Shown here: one piece after another, positions 9,479-18,518 of the stretch | Layout of the letters: every line of letters starts with the position of its first letter | Position numbering within the stretch: position 1 is the first letter of the stretch | Notes under the pieces: model-generated | The model's input: only the letters and a program-made list of their open reading frames with translations | What the model was told of the DNA's origin: nothing | The model's database searches: none | Assembly (NCBI GenBank): GCA_025353085.1 | Contig: JANXRI010000126.1 | Location: forward strand, 1 to 33,008 | From: Betaproteobacteria bacterium | GTDB taxonomy: Bacteria; Pseudomonadota; Gammaproteobacteria; Burkholderiales; SG8-41 | Direction: 5' to 3' | DNA length: 33,008 nucleotides | Made by a program: the position numbers and the translations under genes

Positions 9479-10714
9479 GTACTGAACCGAAAAGATGTCA
9501 ACCTGGTTTTTGAACTGGCCGATCAGCCTTAATCCGGTGACGGGTGCGACGTTGTTGACCAATGCATTTTTGATGAACTCATGGGCGTAGCCAAAATCGA
9601 CCGCGCCCGCTTTGCTCACCTTCATTTGCGCGCCTAGCGCAAGCCACGTGCGATCCTGATCCGGCAAGCGCGGCGTGCGATCGACATCGTTGGTGGGCGT
9701 CTTGTCGTACGCGACGCCGGCGCGAAATTTCCACGTCGCATTCGGCTTGTAGTTCGCGCCGATTGCGGTGCGCCAAGTATCGCGCCAGTTGAAAGTCAAT
9801 GCGACTGGCGAAGTTCCGGCCAGCGCCCCGCTGGTGCGCACGACGGACAACCGTTGCAAATGACTCCAGCCTGTCCACGTCACATCGCCCATGATGTCCC
9901 ACTGCGGCGAAAGCGCCTGCAGCGCGCTCAGAGAAAAAGTATCGGGGGTCGTGAGCCCTGCGGTGGCCGAGCCGCTGCCGCCGATGGCAGCCGGGGCGGT
10001 GAGATTCCCGGTCGCCTGCAAATTGATCGCCGTGCGATAGTGCGCACCGACGCGAGTCTGCTGCGTGGGCTGGAACAACACGCCGAAATTGTAGCCAATG
10101 CCGCTGTCGTTGAGATTCGGTTCGACGAATCCGATTGCAATCTGGCTGTTGAACTTGAGCTGCGCCTTCAAGTAGTTGATGCCGACGCCGACCGACCACA
10201 GGTCGTTTATCTTGTAGGCGACGCTCAGGTTGAGGTTGTAGGTCTTGAGGTCGGAGGTCAACGCGATCGACTGCCCGCGCCAGCCGGCGTCGTAGTTGGT
10301 TTTCAGGCCGAACGGTGTGTTGAACGCGGCGCCGACGCTCCATCTATCGTTGAGCCTGGTGGTGATGAAGCCGTGCGGAATGTAAGTCCAGTCTCCGCCG
10401 TCGCCGCCCTCGCCGGTGCCCGCCGGCAGTGTTGAAGCAGTATTCTGAAACTGAAACGACGGCTTCAGAATCTGGGCCGAGACCGCGACGTTGGTCGTGC
10501 CGGGCAACGCAGTCATTCCGGCCGGGTTGAACCAGACGGTGCTCGCGTCTTCAGCGGCAGCCGCTCCGCCGGCAAACGCATTGCCGGTGCCGCTGCCGCT
10601 TTGAGTGGCGATTCCGAATCCGCCCGCGCAGGCAATCGACGTCATGCCGGCAGTTGCGATGGCCACTACGGTAGTTAAGTTGCGGTTGCCTGTTTTCATT
10701 CGCCACCTCGTCAC
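9464..10714 (-). CDS. fadL: OmpP1/FadL/TodX-family outer membrane long-chain fatty acid transporter
   Basis: 416 aa; signal peptide, GFGIATQSGSGTGNAFAGGAAAAEDASTVWFNPAGMTALPG (FadL N-terminal hatch), beta-barrel pattern and terminal Phe. Confidence 0.92.
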   Translation of the reverse strand: MTRWRMKTGNRNLTTVVAIATAGMTSIACAGGFGIATQSGSGTGNAFAGGAAAAEDASTVWFNPAGMTALPGTTNVAVSAQILKPSFQFQNTASTLPAGTGEGGDGGDWTYIPHGFITTRLNDRWSVGAAFNTPFGLKTNYDAGWRGQSIALTSDLKTYNLNLSVAYKINDLWSVGVGINYLKAQLKFNSQIAIGFVEPNLNDSGIGYNFGVLFQPTQQTRVGAHYRTAINLQATGNLTAPAAIGGSGSATAGLTTPDTFSLSALQALSPQWDIMGDVTWTGWSHLQRLSVVRTSGALAGTSPVALTFNWRDTWRTAIGANYKPNATWKFRAGVAYDKTPTNDVDRTPRLPDQDRTWLALGAQMKVSKAGAVDFGYAHEFIKNALVNNVAPVTGLRLIGQFKNQVDIFSVQYSHSF

Positions 10715-10799
10715 TGAATGTTTAAATCGCCTTGCTCTTCGAGCGCATAAACTTATTGCATCTTACCCATCCTGTTCGCGATTACAACGACATTGGCGT

Positions 10800-11204
10800 T
10801 TACTGTTGCGCTGCTACCACACGCGGGCGGCGCTCCTTGTCGACAGCAACATAAGTCAGCGTCGCCTCGGTGACTTTTACGATTTCTTCCTTCTCGGGAT
10901 TGCGCTGCGCGTAAACCTCGACGCTGACCGTAATCGAAGTGCGGCCGACCTTGACGATGTCCGCGTAAAAGCTCACCACGTCGCCCACCATTACCGGCTG
11001 CTTGAAGATGAATGAATTGACGGCGACGGTCGCCACGCGACCGCGCGCGCGGCGGATCGCCGGAATGCTGCCCGCGATGTCGACTTGCGACATGACCCAC
11101 CCGCCAAATATATCGCCGCTTGAATTCGAATCGGCCGGCATCGGAACGACGCGTAGCGTTGGATGTTTGTCTGCGGGAAGGACAGTCGGGTGTGCGTCGG
11201 TCAT
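10800..11204 (-). CDS. acyl-CoA thioesterase, hotdog fold (YciA-like)
   Basis: 134 aa; LRVVPMPADSNSSGDIFGGWVMSQVDIAGSIPAIRRARGRVATVAVNSFIFKQPVMVGDVVSFYADIVKVGRTS. Confidence 0.92.
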   Translation of the reverse strand: MTDAHPTVLPADKHPTLRVVPMPADSNSSGDIFGGWVMSQVDIAGSIPAIRRARGRVATVAVNSFIFKQPVMVGDVVSFYADIVKVGRTSITVSVEVYAQRNPEKEEIVKVTEATLTYVAVDKERRPRVVAAQQ

Positions 11205-11218
11205 GGGGGGCAGTGTTT

Positions 11219-11340
11219 AAGGATGAAGGCGGAAGGATGAATTAAAACACTGTGCAGACGACACCGGACCTTAAGGTTTTTTTTCATCCTTCATCCTTCA
11301 TCCTTCATCCTTCATCCTACATCCTACATCCTACATCCTT
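11219..11340. repeat. inverted pair of heptamer tandem repeats, locus B (GGATGAA / TTCATCC)
   Basis: Left arm 11221-11241: GGATGAA GGCGGAA GGATGAA. Right arm 11283-11338: 5x TTCATCC followed by 3x TACATCC, exact 7-bp period. Confidence 0.95.
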
Positions 11341-11347
11341 ACATAAA

Positions 11348-13153
11348 TCAGTGCCCCGAATACATCTGGTCCAGTTCGATCTGAAATTTTTCCATCACGC
11401 GGCTGCGGCGCAATTTGAGCGTCGGGGTGAGGAGGCCGTTTTCCACTGTCCACGGGTCGAGCCCTGCGCGAATGCGACGCACCTCGGCATAGCCGGGGAA
11501 TGTCTTCATCTGGGCCGCGATGCGCGCCAGCAGCAGTTTTTCGGCCCCGCCGTTTTGCAACCCGACGGACTCGGGCTGAATGCCTTGCTCCGCGGCCAGT
11601 TTTTTCCATTGCCCGCGGTTGAGATTGGCCAGCACGCTTAAGTACGGTTTGCCTTCACCGATCAGCATAACCTGTTCGAACAGCGTATCGCGCATGATCG
11701 CTGCCTCAATATCGACCGGCGGTATTTTTTCGCCGTTGGACATAACGATGATTTCCTTGAGACGCCCGGTAATGAACACACGGCCGCCCGCGTCGATGCG
11801 CGCGGTGTCGCCGGTATTGAGCCAGCCGTCGGCGTCGATCAAGGCGCGCGTGGCCTCTGCGTTGTTCAGGTACCCGAGCATCACATTGGGGCCTTTGATC
11901 ATCAGTGCATTCTTGTCGCCGATTTTGATCTCGACACCCGGCACCGCCTTGCCGACGCTCGCGGGCACGTTGTCGTCAGGACTGTTGGCGCAGGCGACGG
12001 GGCTGGTTTCAGTCAGCCCATAACCCTGGATCACGGGCAGGCCAAGCCCGATGAACACGCGCGAAACATCAAGCGACAGCGCGGCGCCGCCGGCAAACGC
12101 GGCCTTCAAACGGCCGCCCAGCCGCGCCATGATTTTGCGCGCCACCAGCGCGTCGAGCAAGGGCCATAGGAGAAAGGCAGGCTGCCAACCGCCACGGCCT
12201 TGCGCATGCTCAAAGCGCGCCCAGCCTGTATCGACGGCAAACTCAAACAGCTTTTTCCGCCATGGCGGACCGTCGTCGAGCTTCGACTTGATCGCGGCAT
12301 AAATGCGCTCGTAAATGCGCGGCACTGAAATAAGCATCGTCGGCCGCAGGCTCTGCAAATCTTCGCCTAGTTGCTGCACTGAGCGCGCGTACGCCGTCGT
12401 CGCGCCGCACATTACCGTTAAGTAATATCCGCAAGTGCGTTCGAACATATGCGACAACGGCAGAAACGACAGCAGCAGATCGATTGAGGTCACCGGCACC
12501 GCTTTGAGGCAGGCTTCCGCATTGGTGAGGATATTGCGATGACTCAGCATCACGCCCTTCGGCCGGCCGGTGGTGCCGGAGGTATACACAATGGTGGCAA
12601 GCGCGTTCGGATCACGTGGCACGTGGCGCGTTGCTTCACCCTCGTCCGGCAGCCATTGTTCGATCGACCTCAAGCGCGGCTCATCAGTCGCGGCCGGCTG
12701 TGCCTCGACTGTCAGCAGGCGCACAAGGCCGCCAAGCTGATCGCGCACGGTCGAAAAAGCTTTCCATTGCTCATGGGTGCCGAGCAAAAGCAGTTTGCAA
12801 TTAGCGTCGTTAAGAATGTACGCAACGTTGTCGCATCGGTCCTGCGTATAGACCGGCACAACGACGAGCCCGAGCCCCATCGCGGCCTGGTCGAAGATCA
12901 CCCACTCCGTTGAATTGCGCAGCATGATGGCGACACGGTCGCCGGCTTTGAGGCCATCGCGCTCGAGCGCCGCCTGCCAGCGCGCCACCTGGCGATCGAT
13001 CTGCGCCCACGTGTAGTCACGCCAATTCGCATGCTGCTGGTTGAAATCGCGATAGGCAACTGTCTCGGGCGTGCGCTTAACGCGCTCGCGAAACAGCCCG
13101 TCGAGCGTGACGGCGTGCGTTGATGTTATGACTTCGCCTGCAGCCGTGGTCAT
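11348..13153 (-). CDS. fadD: AMP-dependent long-chain fatty-acid-CoA ligase
   Basis: 601 aa; YTSGTTGRPKGVMLSHRN, GYGLTETSPV, DGWLNTGDTARIDAGGRVFITGRLKEIIVMSNGEKI. Confidence 0.93.
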   Translation of the reverse strand: MTTAAGEVITSTHAVTLDGLFRERVKRTPETVAYRDFNQQHANWRDYTWAQIDRQVARWQAALERDGLKAGDRVAIMLRNSTEWVIFDQAAMGLGLVVVPVYTQDRCDNVAYILNDANCKLLLLGTHEQWKAFSTVRDQLGGLVRLLTVEAQPAATDEPRLRSIEQWLPDEGEATRHVPRDPNALATIVYTSGTTGRPKGVMLSHRNILTNAEACLKAVPVTSIDLLLSFLPLSHMFERTCGYYLTVMCGATTAYARSVQQLGEDLQSLRPTMLISVPRIYERIYAAIKSKLDDGPPWRKKLFEFAVDTGWARFEHAQGRGGWQPAFLLWPLLDALVARKIMARLGGRLKAAFAGGAALSLDVSRVFIGLGLPVIQGYGLTETSPVACANSPDDNVPASVGKAVPGVEIKIGDKNALMIKGPNVMLGYLNNAEATRALIDADGWLNTGDTARIDAGGRVFITGRLKEIIVMSNGEKIPPVDIEAAIMRDTLFEQVMLIGEGKPYLSVLANLNRGQWKKLAAEQGIQPESVGLQNGGAEKLLLARIAAQMKTFPGYAEVRRIRAGLDPWTVENGLLTPTLKLRRSRVMEKFQIELDQMYSGH

Positions 13154-13179
13154 AACCGCCCTCCCTCATTTGATGTTTT

Positions 13180-13998
13180 TTAATTCAGGAACAGGTCGGG
13201 ATAAAGTTGCGCTCCCGGCGTTACCGCGTAGTGCGCAAAATCGGTGACACCTTCTTCGCGCAATACTGCCTCATCAATGTAGAAATTGCCAGTATGCCGG
13301 CGGCTGTCGCGCTTGAAAATCGCATAGGCGGCGTCGGCCATGATCGCTGGCCGGCGGCTGGCCTTGAGTATTTCCGGCGGAAAGTTGACCTCGATCGCCG
13401 CCGTCGCAATGGTGGTCCGCGGCCACAGCGAGTTGACCGCGATGCCGCGCCCTTCGAGTTCCGCCGCCATGCCGAGCGTGCACATGCTCATGCCGTATTT
13501 CGACATCGTGTAAGCCGTATGATTTTTGAACCACTTCGCATTCATGTTGAGCGGCGGCGACAAATTAAGAATGTGCGGATTCGCCGCTTTCATGAGATGC
13601 AAAATGCAGGCCTGCGATGCGGCGAACGTGCCGCGCGCGTTGACGCCAAGCATCAGATCGAAGCGCTTCATCGGCGTTTGCAGCGTATCGGTCAGCGCAA
13701 TCGCGCTCGCGTTGTTGACGAGAATGTCGATGCCGCCGAATCTGGCGACGGCGATCTCGACCGCCGCGAGCACCGCACCTTCATCGCGCACGTCGACTTG
13801 CACGGCGAGCGCGTGGCCGCCGGCTGCTTCGACTTCCAGCGCCACGCTATGAATCGTACCGGGCAGTTTCGCGTGCGGTTCGATGGTTTTAGCGGTCACC
13901 ACGATGTTGGCGCCGTCGTTCGCGCACTTGAGCGCAATCTCACGGCCGATGCCGCGACTCGCGCCGGTGATGAAGATGGTTTTGCCCTTTAGCGACAT
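13180..13998 (-). CDS. SDR-family oxidoreductase (HSDL2-like)
   Basis: 272 aa; GKTIFITGASRGIGREIALKCANDGANIVV, DILVNNASAI, YTMSKYGMSMCTLGMAAEL. AAGGGAG ribosome-binding site upstream. Confidence 0.92.
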   Translation of the reverse strand: MSLKGKTIFITGASRGIGREIALKCANDGANIVVTAKTIEPHAKLPGTIHSVALEVEAAGGHALAVQVDVRDEGAVLAAVEIAVARFGGIDILVNNASAIALTDTLQTPMKRFDLMLGVNARGTFAASQACILHLMKAANPHILNLSPPLNMNAKWFKNHTAYTMSKYGMSMCTLGMAAELEGRGIAVNSLWPRTTIATAAIEVNFPPEILKASRRPAIMADAAYAIFKRDSRRHTGNFYIDEAVLREEGVTDFAHYAVTPGAQLYPDLFLN

Positions 13999-14024
13999 CT
14001 AACTCCCTTCAATCAAAAGCTTTC

Positions 14025-14160
14025 ACCGCAAGGACGCAAAGGACGCTAAGGAAACCAAAATCTAGTCGTCGGCAGATAAATGCAAATATCTTTTCGATTC
14101 GCGTAAATATTTTTTCCGTTGCTCCTGCTTCCCTTTGCGTCCTTCGCGTCCTTGCGGTTC
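14025..14160. repeat. inverted pair of short tandem repeats, locus C (9-bp unit, ACGCAAAGG type)
   Basis: Left arm from 14025: ACCGCAAGG ACGCAAAGG ACGCTAAGG AAA. Right arm 14129-14160, reverse complement: ACCGCAAGG ACGCGAAGG ACGCAAAGG GAA; 27 of 30 positions match. Confidence 0.92.
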
Positions 14161-14165
14161 AATCT

Positions 14166-14954
14166 TTATCTGCCGTTGAATACAGGTTTTCGTTTCTCGA
14201 CGAAAGCAGTCACGCCTTCCGCAAGGTCTTGCGTGGTCGCGCAACGCGCAAACGCGTGCGCTTCCGCTTCCAGTTGCGACGAGAGCGCACGCTCGAACGT
14301 GCGATTGACGAGCGCTTTGGTCTCGCCATAAGCGAGCGTCGGCCCATTGACGAGCCGCTGAGCGATTTTGTCCGTCGCCGCGGCAAGCTCCGCATCGGTC
14401 ACCACCCAGTTGACAAGTCCCAGCGCGAGTGCGGTCGCGGCGTCGAAGGTCTCCGACAACATCATCAACTCGAGCGCTTTGCGCATGCCGACGATGCGCG
14501 GCAGAAAATAAGTGCTGCCGCCGTCCGGGCTGGTTGCAATCCTGCTGTATGCGAGCGTGAATTGGGTGTCCGCCCCGGCGATTGCCAGGTCAGCCGCCGC
14601 GAGCAAACTCACGCCGGCGCCCGCTACCGCGCCATGCACGCTCGCGAGCACCGGCTTGGCGGCGTCGCGCAATGCGATGATCGCGTGATGCAGTTCGGCG
14701 GCAAGCGCTTCCACCATGGCCGGCAGGTTCGGCAGGTTGGCATGAAACAGTGCGACATCGCCGCCCGCGAGAAATGCCGGGCCATTGCCGCGCAGTACGA
14801 TCACGCGCACCGTCGCATCGTCGCGCGCCTCTTCGCACACCGCGCGCAGCCGCATGATCATGTCCGCATCAAGCGCGTTCATGACCTGCGGCCGGTTAAG
14901 CGCGATGGTCGCTATGCCATCAGCCACTGCATAGGCGAGCGTTTCAGCGCTCAT
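14166..14954 (-). CDS. enoyl-CoA hydratase/isomerase
   Basis: 262 aa; IALNRPQVMNALDADM, FLAGGDVALF, ASVHGAVAGAGVSLLAAADLAIAG. Confidence 0.93.
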   Translation of the reverse strand: MSAETLAYAVADGIATIALNRPQVMNALDADMIMRLRAVCEEARDDATVRVIVLRGNGPAFLAGGDVALFHANLPNLPAMVEALAAELHHAIIALRDAAKPVLASVHGAVAGAGVSLLAAADLAIAGADTQFTLAYSRIATSPDGGSTYFLPRIVGMRKALELMMLSETFDAATALALGLVNWVVTDAELAAATDKIAQRLVNGPTLAYGETKALVNRTFERALSSQLEAEAHAFARCATTQDLAEGVTAFVEKRKPVFNGR

Positions 14955-14978
14955 TCAGGAATTTCCAAAAAGCGTTTC

Positions 14979-15086
14979 GCCGCACATAAACGCAGAAAAC
15001 GCGGATGAATTCAAAAACCACATTCTTTGCGCCAAAGCTAATCTGCAATTAATCATCATCTGCGCTTATTTGCGTGTATCTGCGGC
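14979..15086. repeat. inverted pair of short tandem repeats, locus D (about 10-bp unit, CGCAGATAAA type)
   Basis: Left arm 14979-15011: GCCGCACATAAACGCAGAAAACGCGGATGAATT. Right arm 15051-15086, reverse complement: GCCGCAGATACACGCAAATAAGCGCAGATGATGATT. Confidence 0.8.
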
Positions 15087-15095
15087 TGCATAAAA

Positions 15096-17591
15096 CTAAC
15101 TATGACTTAGCGCGTCACGCAGCGCTTCGAACGTTACCGGCCGAGTTGTCTGAAATATTTCAGACTTGCCGAGGTCGCGCGGAAAATCGTCGACCATGAT
15201 GACCTTGCGGCGCAACTCATGTGCACGCTCGAGCAGTGCTGACTCGGCTTGGGTGATCACGCCCTTGTTGACCGCCTTTTCCGCAAGCTCGCCGGCGAAG
15301 CGGCTGCTGATTATTCCGGCCTTCACGCCAGCGCGGATCTTCGCTTCGACAGGTTCGGCCGCAATCACTGCGCGCAACGCGGCTTCAAGGGCGCCGACCG
15401 GTTCGTCTTCGCTTTTCGGAACATACACGCCGGCCGTCAGGCGTTCACGCGCAGGCCCGGGCTCGAGCAGCGTTTTAACCACTGCGTGGCCGAGTTCATC
15501 GCGCGGCTGATCGAATTCGCGCCCATAGGCGAAAATTACAAACCGCAGCACTCCGGTGACAAACCGGTTGGGCAGATTGTCGAATAAGCCATAAAAAGCC
15601 TGCTGAATTTTGTGCAACGCATCCTGCATCGCCCAGTGCAGCAACGGCAGATCATCCGCGGGACGCCCGCTGTCTTCGTAACGCTTCAACACTGCCGATG
15701 CAAGATAGAGCCAGCTAAGCACATCACCGAGGCGCGCCGACAGCCGTTCGCGGCGCTTCAATGAGCCGCCAAGCACGAACATCGCGGCGTCTGACATCAG
15801 CGCAAAACCGCTCGATAGCCGCGTGAGTGTTTGATAATAGCGATGCGTGTGAGCGTCGCCCGGCGCACGCACGAACACCGCGCGCGTGAGTCCCAGCCAT
15901 AAAGCCCGCGCGAAATTCGACACGACGAATGCGACATGACCAAAGAACGCCGCGTCGAAATCGGCGAGCGCCTTGCGCGCGTCAGTCTCCCGGGTCGCGG
16001 CGATTTCTTTGAGCACGTAAGGATGGCCGCGGATCGCGCCCTGCCCGAAGATAATCATCGAGCGCGTAAGGATATTGGCGCCCTCGACCGTGATCGCAAT
16101 CGGCACGCTCTGATAACCGCGCGCGAGATAATTGCTCGGCCCCATGCAGATACCTTTGCCGCCGTGCACGTCCATCGCATCGTTGGTGACGATGCGCGCA
16201 AGTTCGGTTAGATGGTATTTGACGATCGCCGACACCACCGACGGCTTTTCGCCGAGATCTATTGCGCCCGCCGTCATCACGCGCGCGGCTTCCATCAGAT
16301 AGGTATGGCCGCCGATGCGCGCGATCGCTTCTTCGACGCCTTCGAACAGGCCGACCGCCATTTTGAATTGCGTGCGCACCCGGCCGTACGCGCCGGTCGT
16401 CAGCGCGCACATCTTCGCCATGCCCGTGCCGTTGCCCGGCAGCGAAATCGAGCGGCCGGCGGCGAGGCAGTTCATCAACATCTTCCAGCCCTGGCCGACG
16501 TAATCGACGCCGCCGATCACGTACTCGATGGGAATGAACACATCCTGGCCGCAGTTCGGCCCGTTCATGAACACCGCGTTGAGCGGCAAATGCCGCCGGC
16601 CGATTTGCACACCGGGCGTTTTGGCTGGAATCAATGCGAGCGTGATGCCGATGTCGTCCCGCTGGCCGAGAATGTGGTCGGGATCGTAGAGCCGGAACGC
16701 GAGACCGAGCAAGGTTGCGATAGGCCCGAGCGTGATGTAGCGCTTTTCCCACGTGAGGCGAATGCCGAGCACATCCGGCTTGCCTTCCCATTCAGCGCGG
16801 CAGACGATGCCGAAATCCGGAATTCCGCCGGCGTCAGACCCGGCTTCGGGGCTCGTCAGCGCAAAGCACGGCATCTCGACACCCCTGGCGAGACGCGGCA
16901 GATAATAATTTTTCTGCGCTTCGGTGCCATAGTGCAGCAGCAATTCGGCAGGCCCCAAAGAATTCGGCACCATCACGGACACGGCGGCCGTGCCGCTGCG
17001 CGTGGTGAGCCTGGTCACCACTTCGGAATGCGCAAGCGCCGAAAATCCCAATCCTCCGAATTGCTTCGGGATGATCATGCCGAGAAAACCCTTGTCCTTG
17101 ATGAATTGCCATACGGGCGGCGGCAGATCGTGCAACTCGTGCGTGATCTGCCAGTCATTGAGCATCCCGCACAATTCGTCGAGCGGCCCGTCGACGAAAG
17201 CTTTTTCATCGGCTCTAAGCGTGGGCTTCGGAAACGCGAGGAGTTTGTTCCAGTCCGGATCGCCGCTGAATAAATCACCGTCCCACCATACGCTGCCGGC
17301 GTCGAGCGCTTCCTGCTCGGTTTGTGACACGTGCGGCAATATCCGCCGGAACAACGCGAGCAGCGGTGAACTCACGATCGCACGGCGAATCGGCGATGCA
17401 TTCAACGCGAGCGCGCCCAGCGCAAATACTATCCAGAAGCTGACCACCGCCGCGCGCGAAAGATTCGCTTCGTAGGTCAAAGCCAGCAAGCCGACGCCGA
17501 TGACCGCCGTCCAGCCCGGCGCGCTGTAGCGTCTATAGGCACAAACCCATACCGCGAGGAAGATCGCGACCACGATCAGCCACACATTCAT
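15096..17591 (-). CDS. fadE: acyl-CoA dehydrogenase, large FadE type
   Basis: ORF to 17660; likely start MNVWLIVVAIFLAVWVCAYRRYS at 17591 (N-terminal hydrophobic segments as in FadE). FALTSPEAGSDAGGIPDFGIV, MDVHGGKGICMGPSNYLARGYQSVPIAITVEGANILTRSMIIFGQGA. Confidence 0.92.
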   Translation of the reverse strand: MNVWLIVVAIFLAVWVCAYRRYSAPGWTAVIGVGLLALTYEANLSRAAVVSFWIVFALGALALNASPIRRAIVSSPLLALFRRILPHVSQTEQEALDAGSVWWDGDLFSGDPDWNKLLAFPKPTLRADEKAFVDGPLDELCGMLNDWQITHELHDLPPPVWQFIKDKGFLGMIIPKQFGGLGFSALAHSEVVTRLTTRSGTAAVSVMVPNSLGPAELLLHYGTEAQKNYYLPRLARGVEMPCFALTSPEAGSDAGGIPDFGIVCRAEWEGKPDVLGIRLTWEKRYITLGPIATLLGLAFRLYDPDHILGQRDDIGITLALIPAKTPGVQIGRRHLPLNAVFMNGPNCGQDVFIPIEYVIGGVDYVGQGWKMLMNCLAAGRSISLPGNGTGMAKMCALTTGAYGRVRTQFKMAVGLFEGVEEAIARIGGHTYLMEAARVMTAGAIDLGEKPSVVSAIVKYHLTELARIVTNDAMDVHGGKGICMGPSNYLARGYQSVPIAITVEGANILTRSMIIFGQGAIRGHPYVLKEIAATRETDARKALADFDAAFFGHVAFVVSNFARALWLGLTRAVFVRAPGDAHTHRYYQTLTRLSSGFALMSDAAMFVLGGSLKRRERLSARLGDVLSWLYLASAVLKRYEDSGRPADDLPLLHWAMQDALHKIQQAFYGLFDNLPNRFVTGVLRFVIFAYGREFDQPRDELGHAVVKTLLEPGPARERLTAGVYVPKSEDEPVGALEAALRAVIAAEPVEAKIRAGVKAGIISSRFAGELAEKAVNKGVITQAESALLERAHELRRKVIMVDDFPRDLGKSEIFQTTRPVTFEALRDALSHS

Positions 17592-17795
17592 ATTGTTTTC
17601 CTTCTCACTCTCGCGTCGGCGCGCTCGCGCGGAATTCTCACAGCGAATATCAGCATACACTCGCGCCGACGACGCAGCAACGCACGCTACCTTCAGGCGA
17701 GCAGGCGGAATATGATTACGTTGCTACGTGCTCGTCGCAATGAATGTGCAAGTGATCTGCTTCGTAATTCCGAAAACATAACGCAGCAGGAGCAG

Positions 17796-17861
17796 GGTAG
17801 CGCAGGCGCCCCGCCTGCTTCGTAAACGCATGCAGGCGAGGCGTTTGCCGGCATCTGCTAT
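17796..17861. repeat. GC-rich imperfect inverted repeat (GCAGGCG-CCC-CGCCTGC plus second GCAGGCGAGGCG arm)
   Basis: GCAGGCG (17802-17808) CCC CGCCTGC (17812-17818); GCAGGCGAGGCG (17832-17843) can alternatively pair with CGCCCCGCCTGC (11 of 12). Non-coding gap upstream of fadE. Confidence 0.7.
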
Positions 17862-18179
17862 GGGATGGCACCGCTCCCGAAGATAAGTGGCAATCGGTTT
17901 GACGCATTGCGCTGGTGCGGTGGTTTTCAATGAAACTTCAAAGTCATCCGCGTCAATCGGCGCTTAAGTTCCAATCAGAATGAAGCACTACACTAGTGCG
18001 CGAATGAATCAAGCATTAGCGTATCTACTGGCACTGCCGCCGGCATAGGTATGAAGAAGTCACGGGTATCACACTGCGGTGGTCACGCCACGGTGCGACT
18101 TTGCAGGTCGATCGCTATGTCATGAAGCCACACTAAAGCGCTTCCCCAAGCAGAGTATCGAGTGGTACGCGCCTGGTGT

Positions 18180-18518
18180 TTACCGATGCTCCATCTGCCT
18201 GGACGGAATCTGCGGACGCGCCCAGCCTCTCTCTTTTTCAAGCGAATGCAGGCGTCCCAATGCGGTGCCGTACGTATGCAAAGCCTGTTTTATCAGGGCG
18301 ACGGCTTTATCGTCGAGGCGCTTTGACGCAGCATCGAGTTCAGGCACCAGTTGGTCAAACCGCTCCTTTACGTCATTCGGTCCTTTGACGGGTAAGCGTG
18401 TAATCGGCTCGGGCACGGACTCAACAGGCCGGTCGTAACGCACGGCGTCTGCGTACGACGTCAATAGAAAATAAATTTCGTGCTCATTTTCAGCGGTACG
18501 AATAGCGTCGGTAAACAT
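18180..18518 (-). CDS. hypothetical protein
   Basis: 112 aa (MFTDAIRTAENEHEIYFLLTSYADAVRYDRPVE...), helical and charged; good ribosome-binding site (CCAGGAGAGAAATGCCATG on the minus strand). Confidence 0.65.
   Translation of the reverse strand: MFTDAIRTAENEHEIYFLLTSYADAVRYDRPVESVPEPITRLPVKGPNDVKERFDQLVPELDAASKRLDDKAVALIKQALHTYGTALGRLHSLEKERGWARPQIPSRQMEHR

Noticed and set aside
11283-11338. Possible CRISPR array
   Set aside because: Units are 7 bp and contiguous with no spacers; same reasoning for the octamer array at 24584-24689. No cas genes in the window.
11252-11641. Plus-strand ORF with HPSSFILHPSSYILHPTS peptide
   Set aside because: Spurious translation of the CATCCTT heptamer repeat, running antisense into fadD.
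13207-13992. Long plus-strand ORF (261 aa) covering the whole SDR gene; likewise 16212-17273 over fadE and 5880-6725 over fadA
   Set aside because: Arg/His/Asp-rich translations without recognisable motifs, antisense to genes with strong family signatures; expected from GC-rich codon usage.
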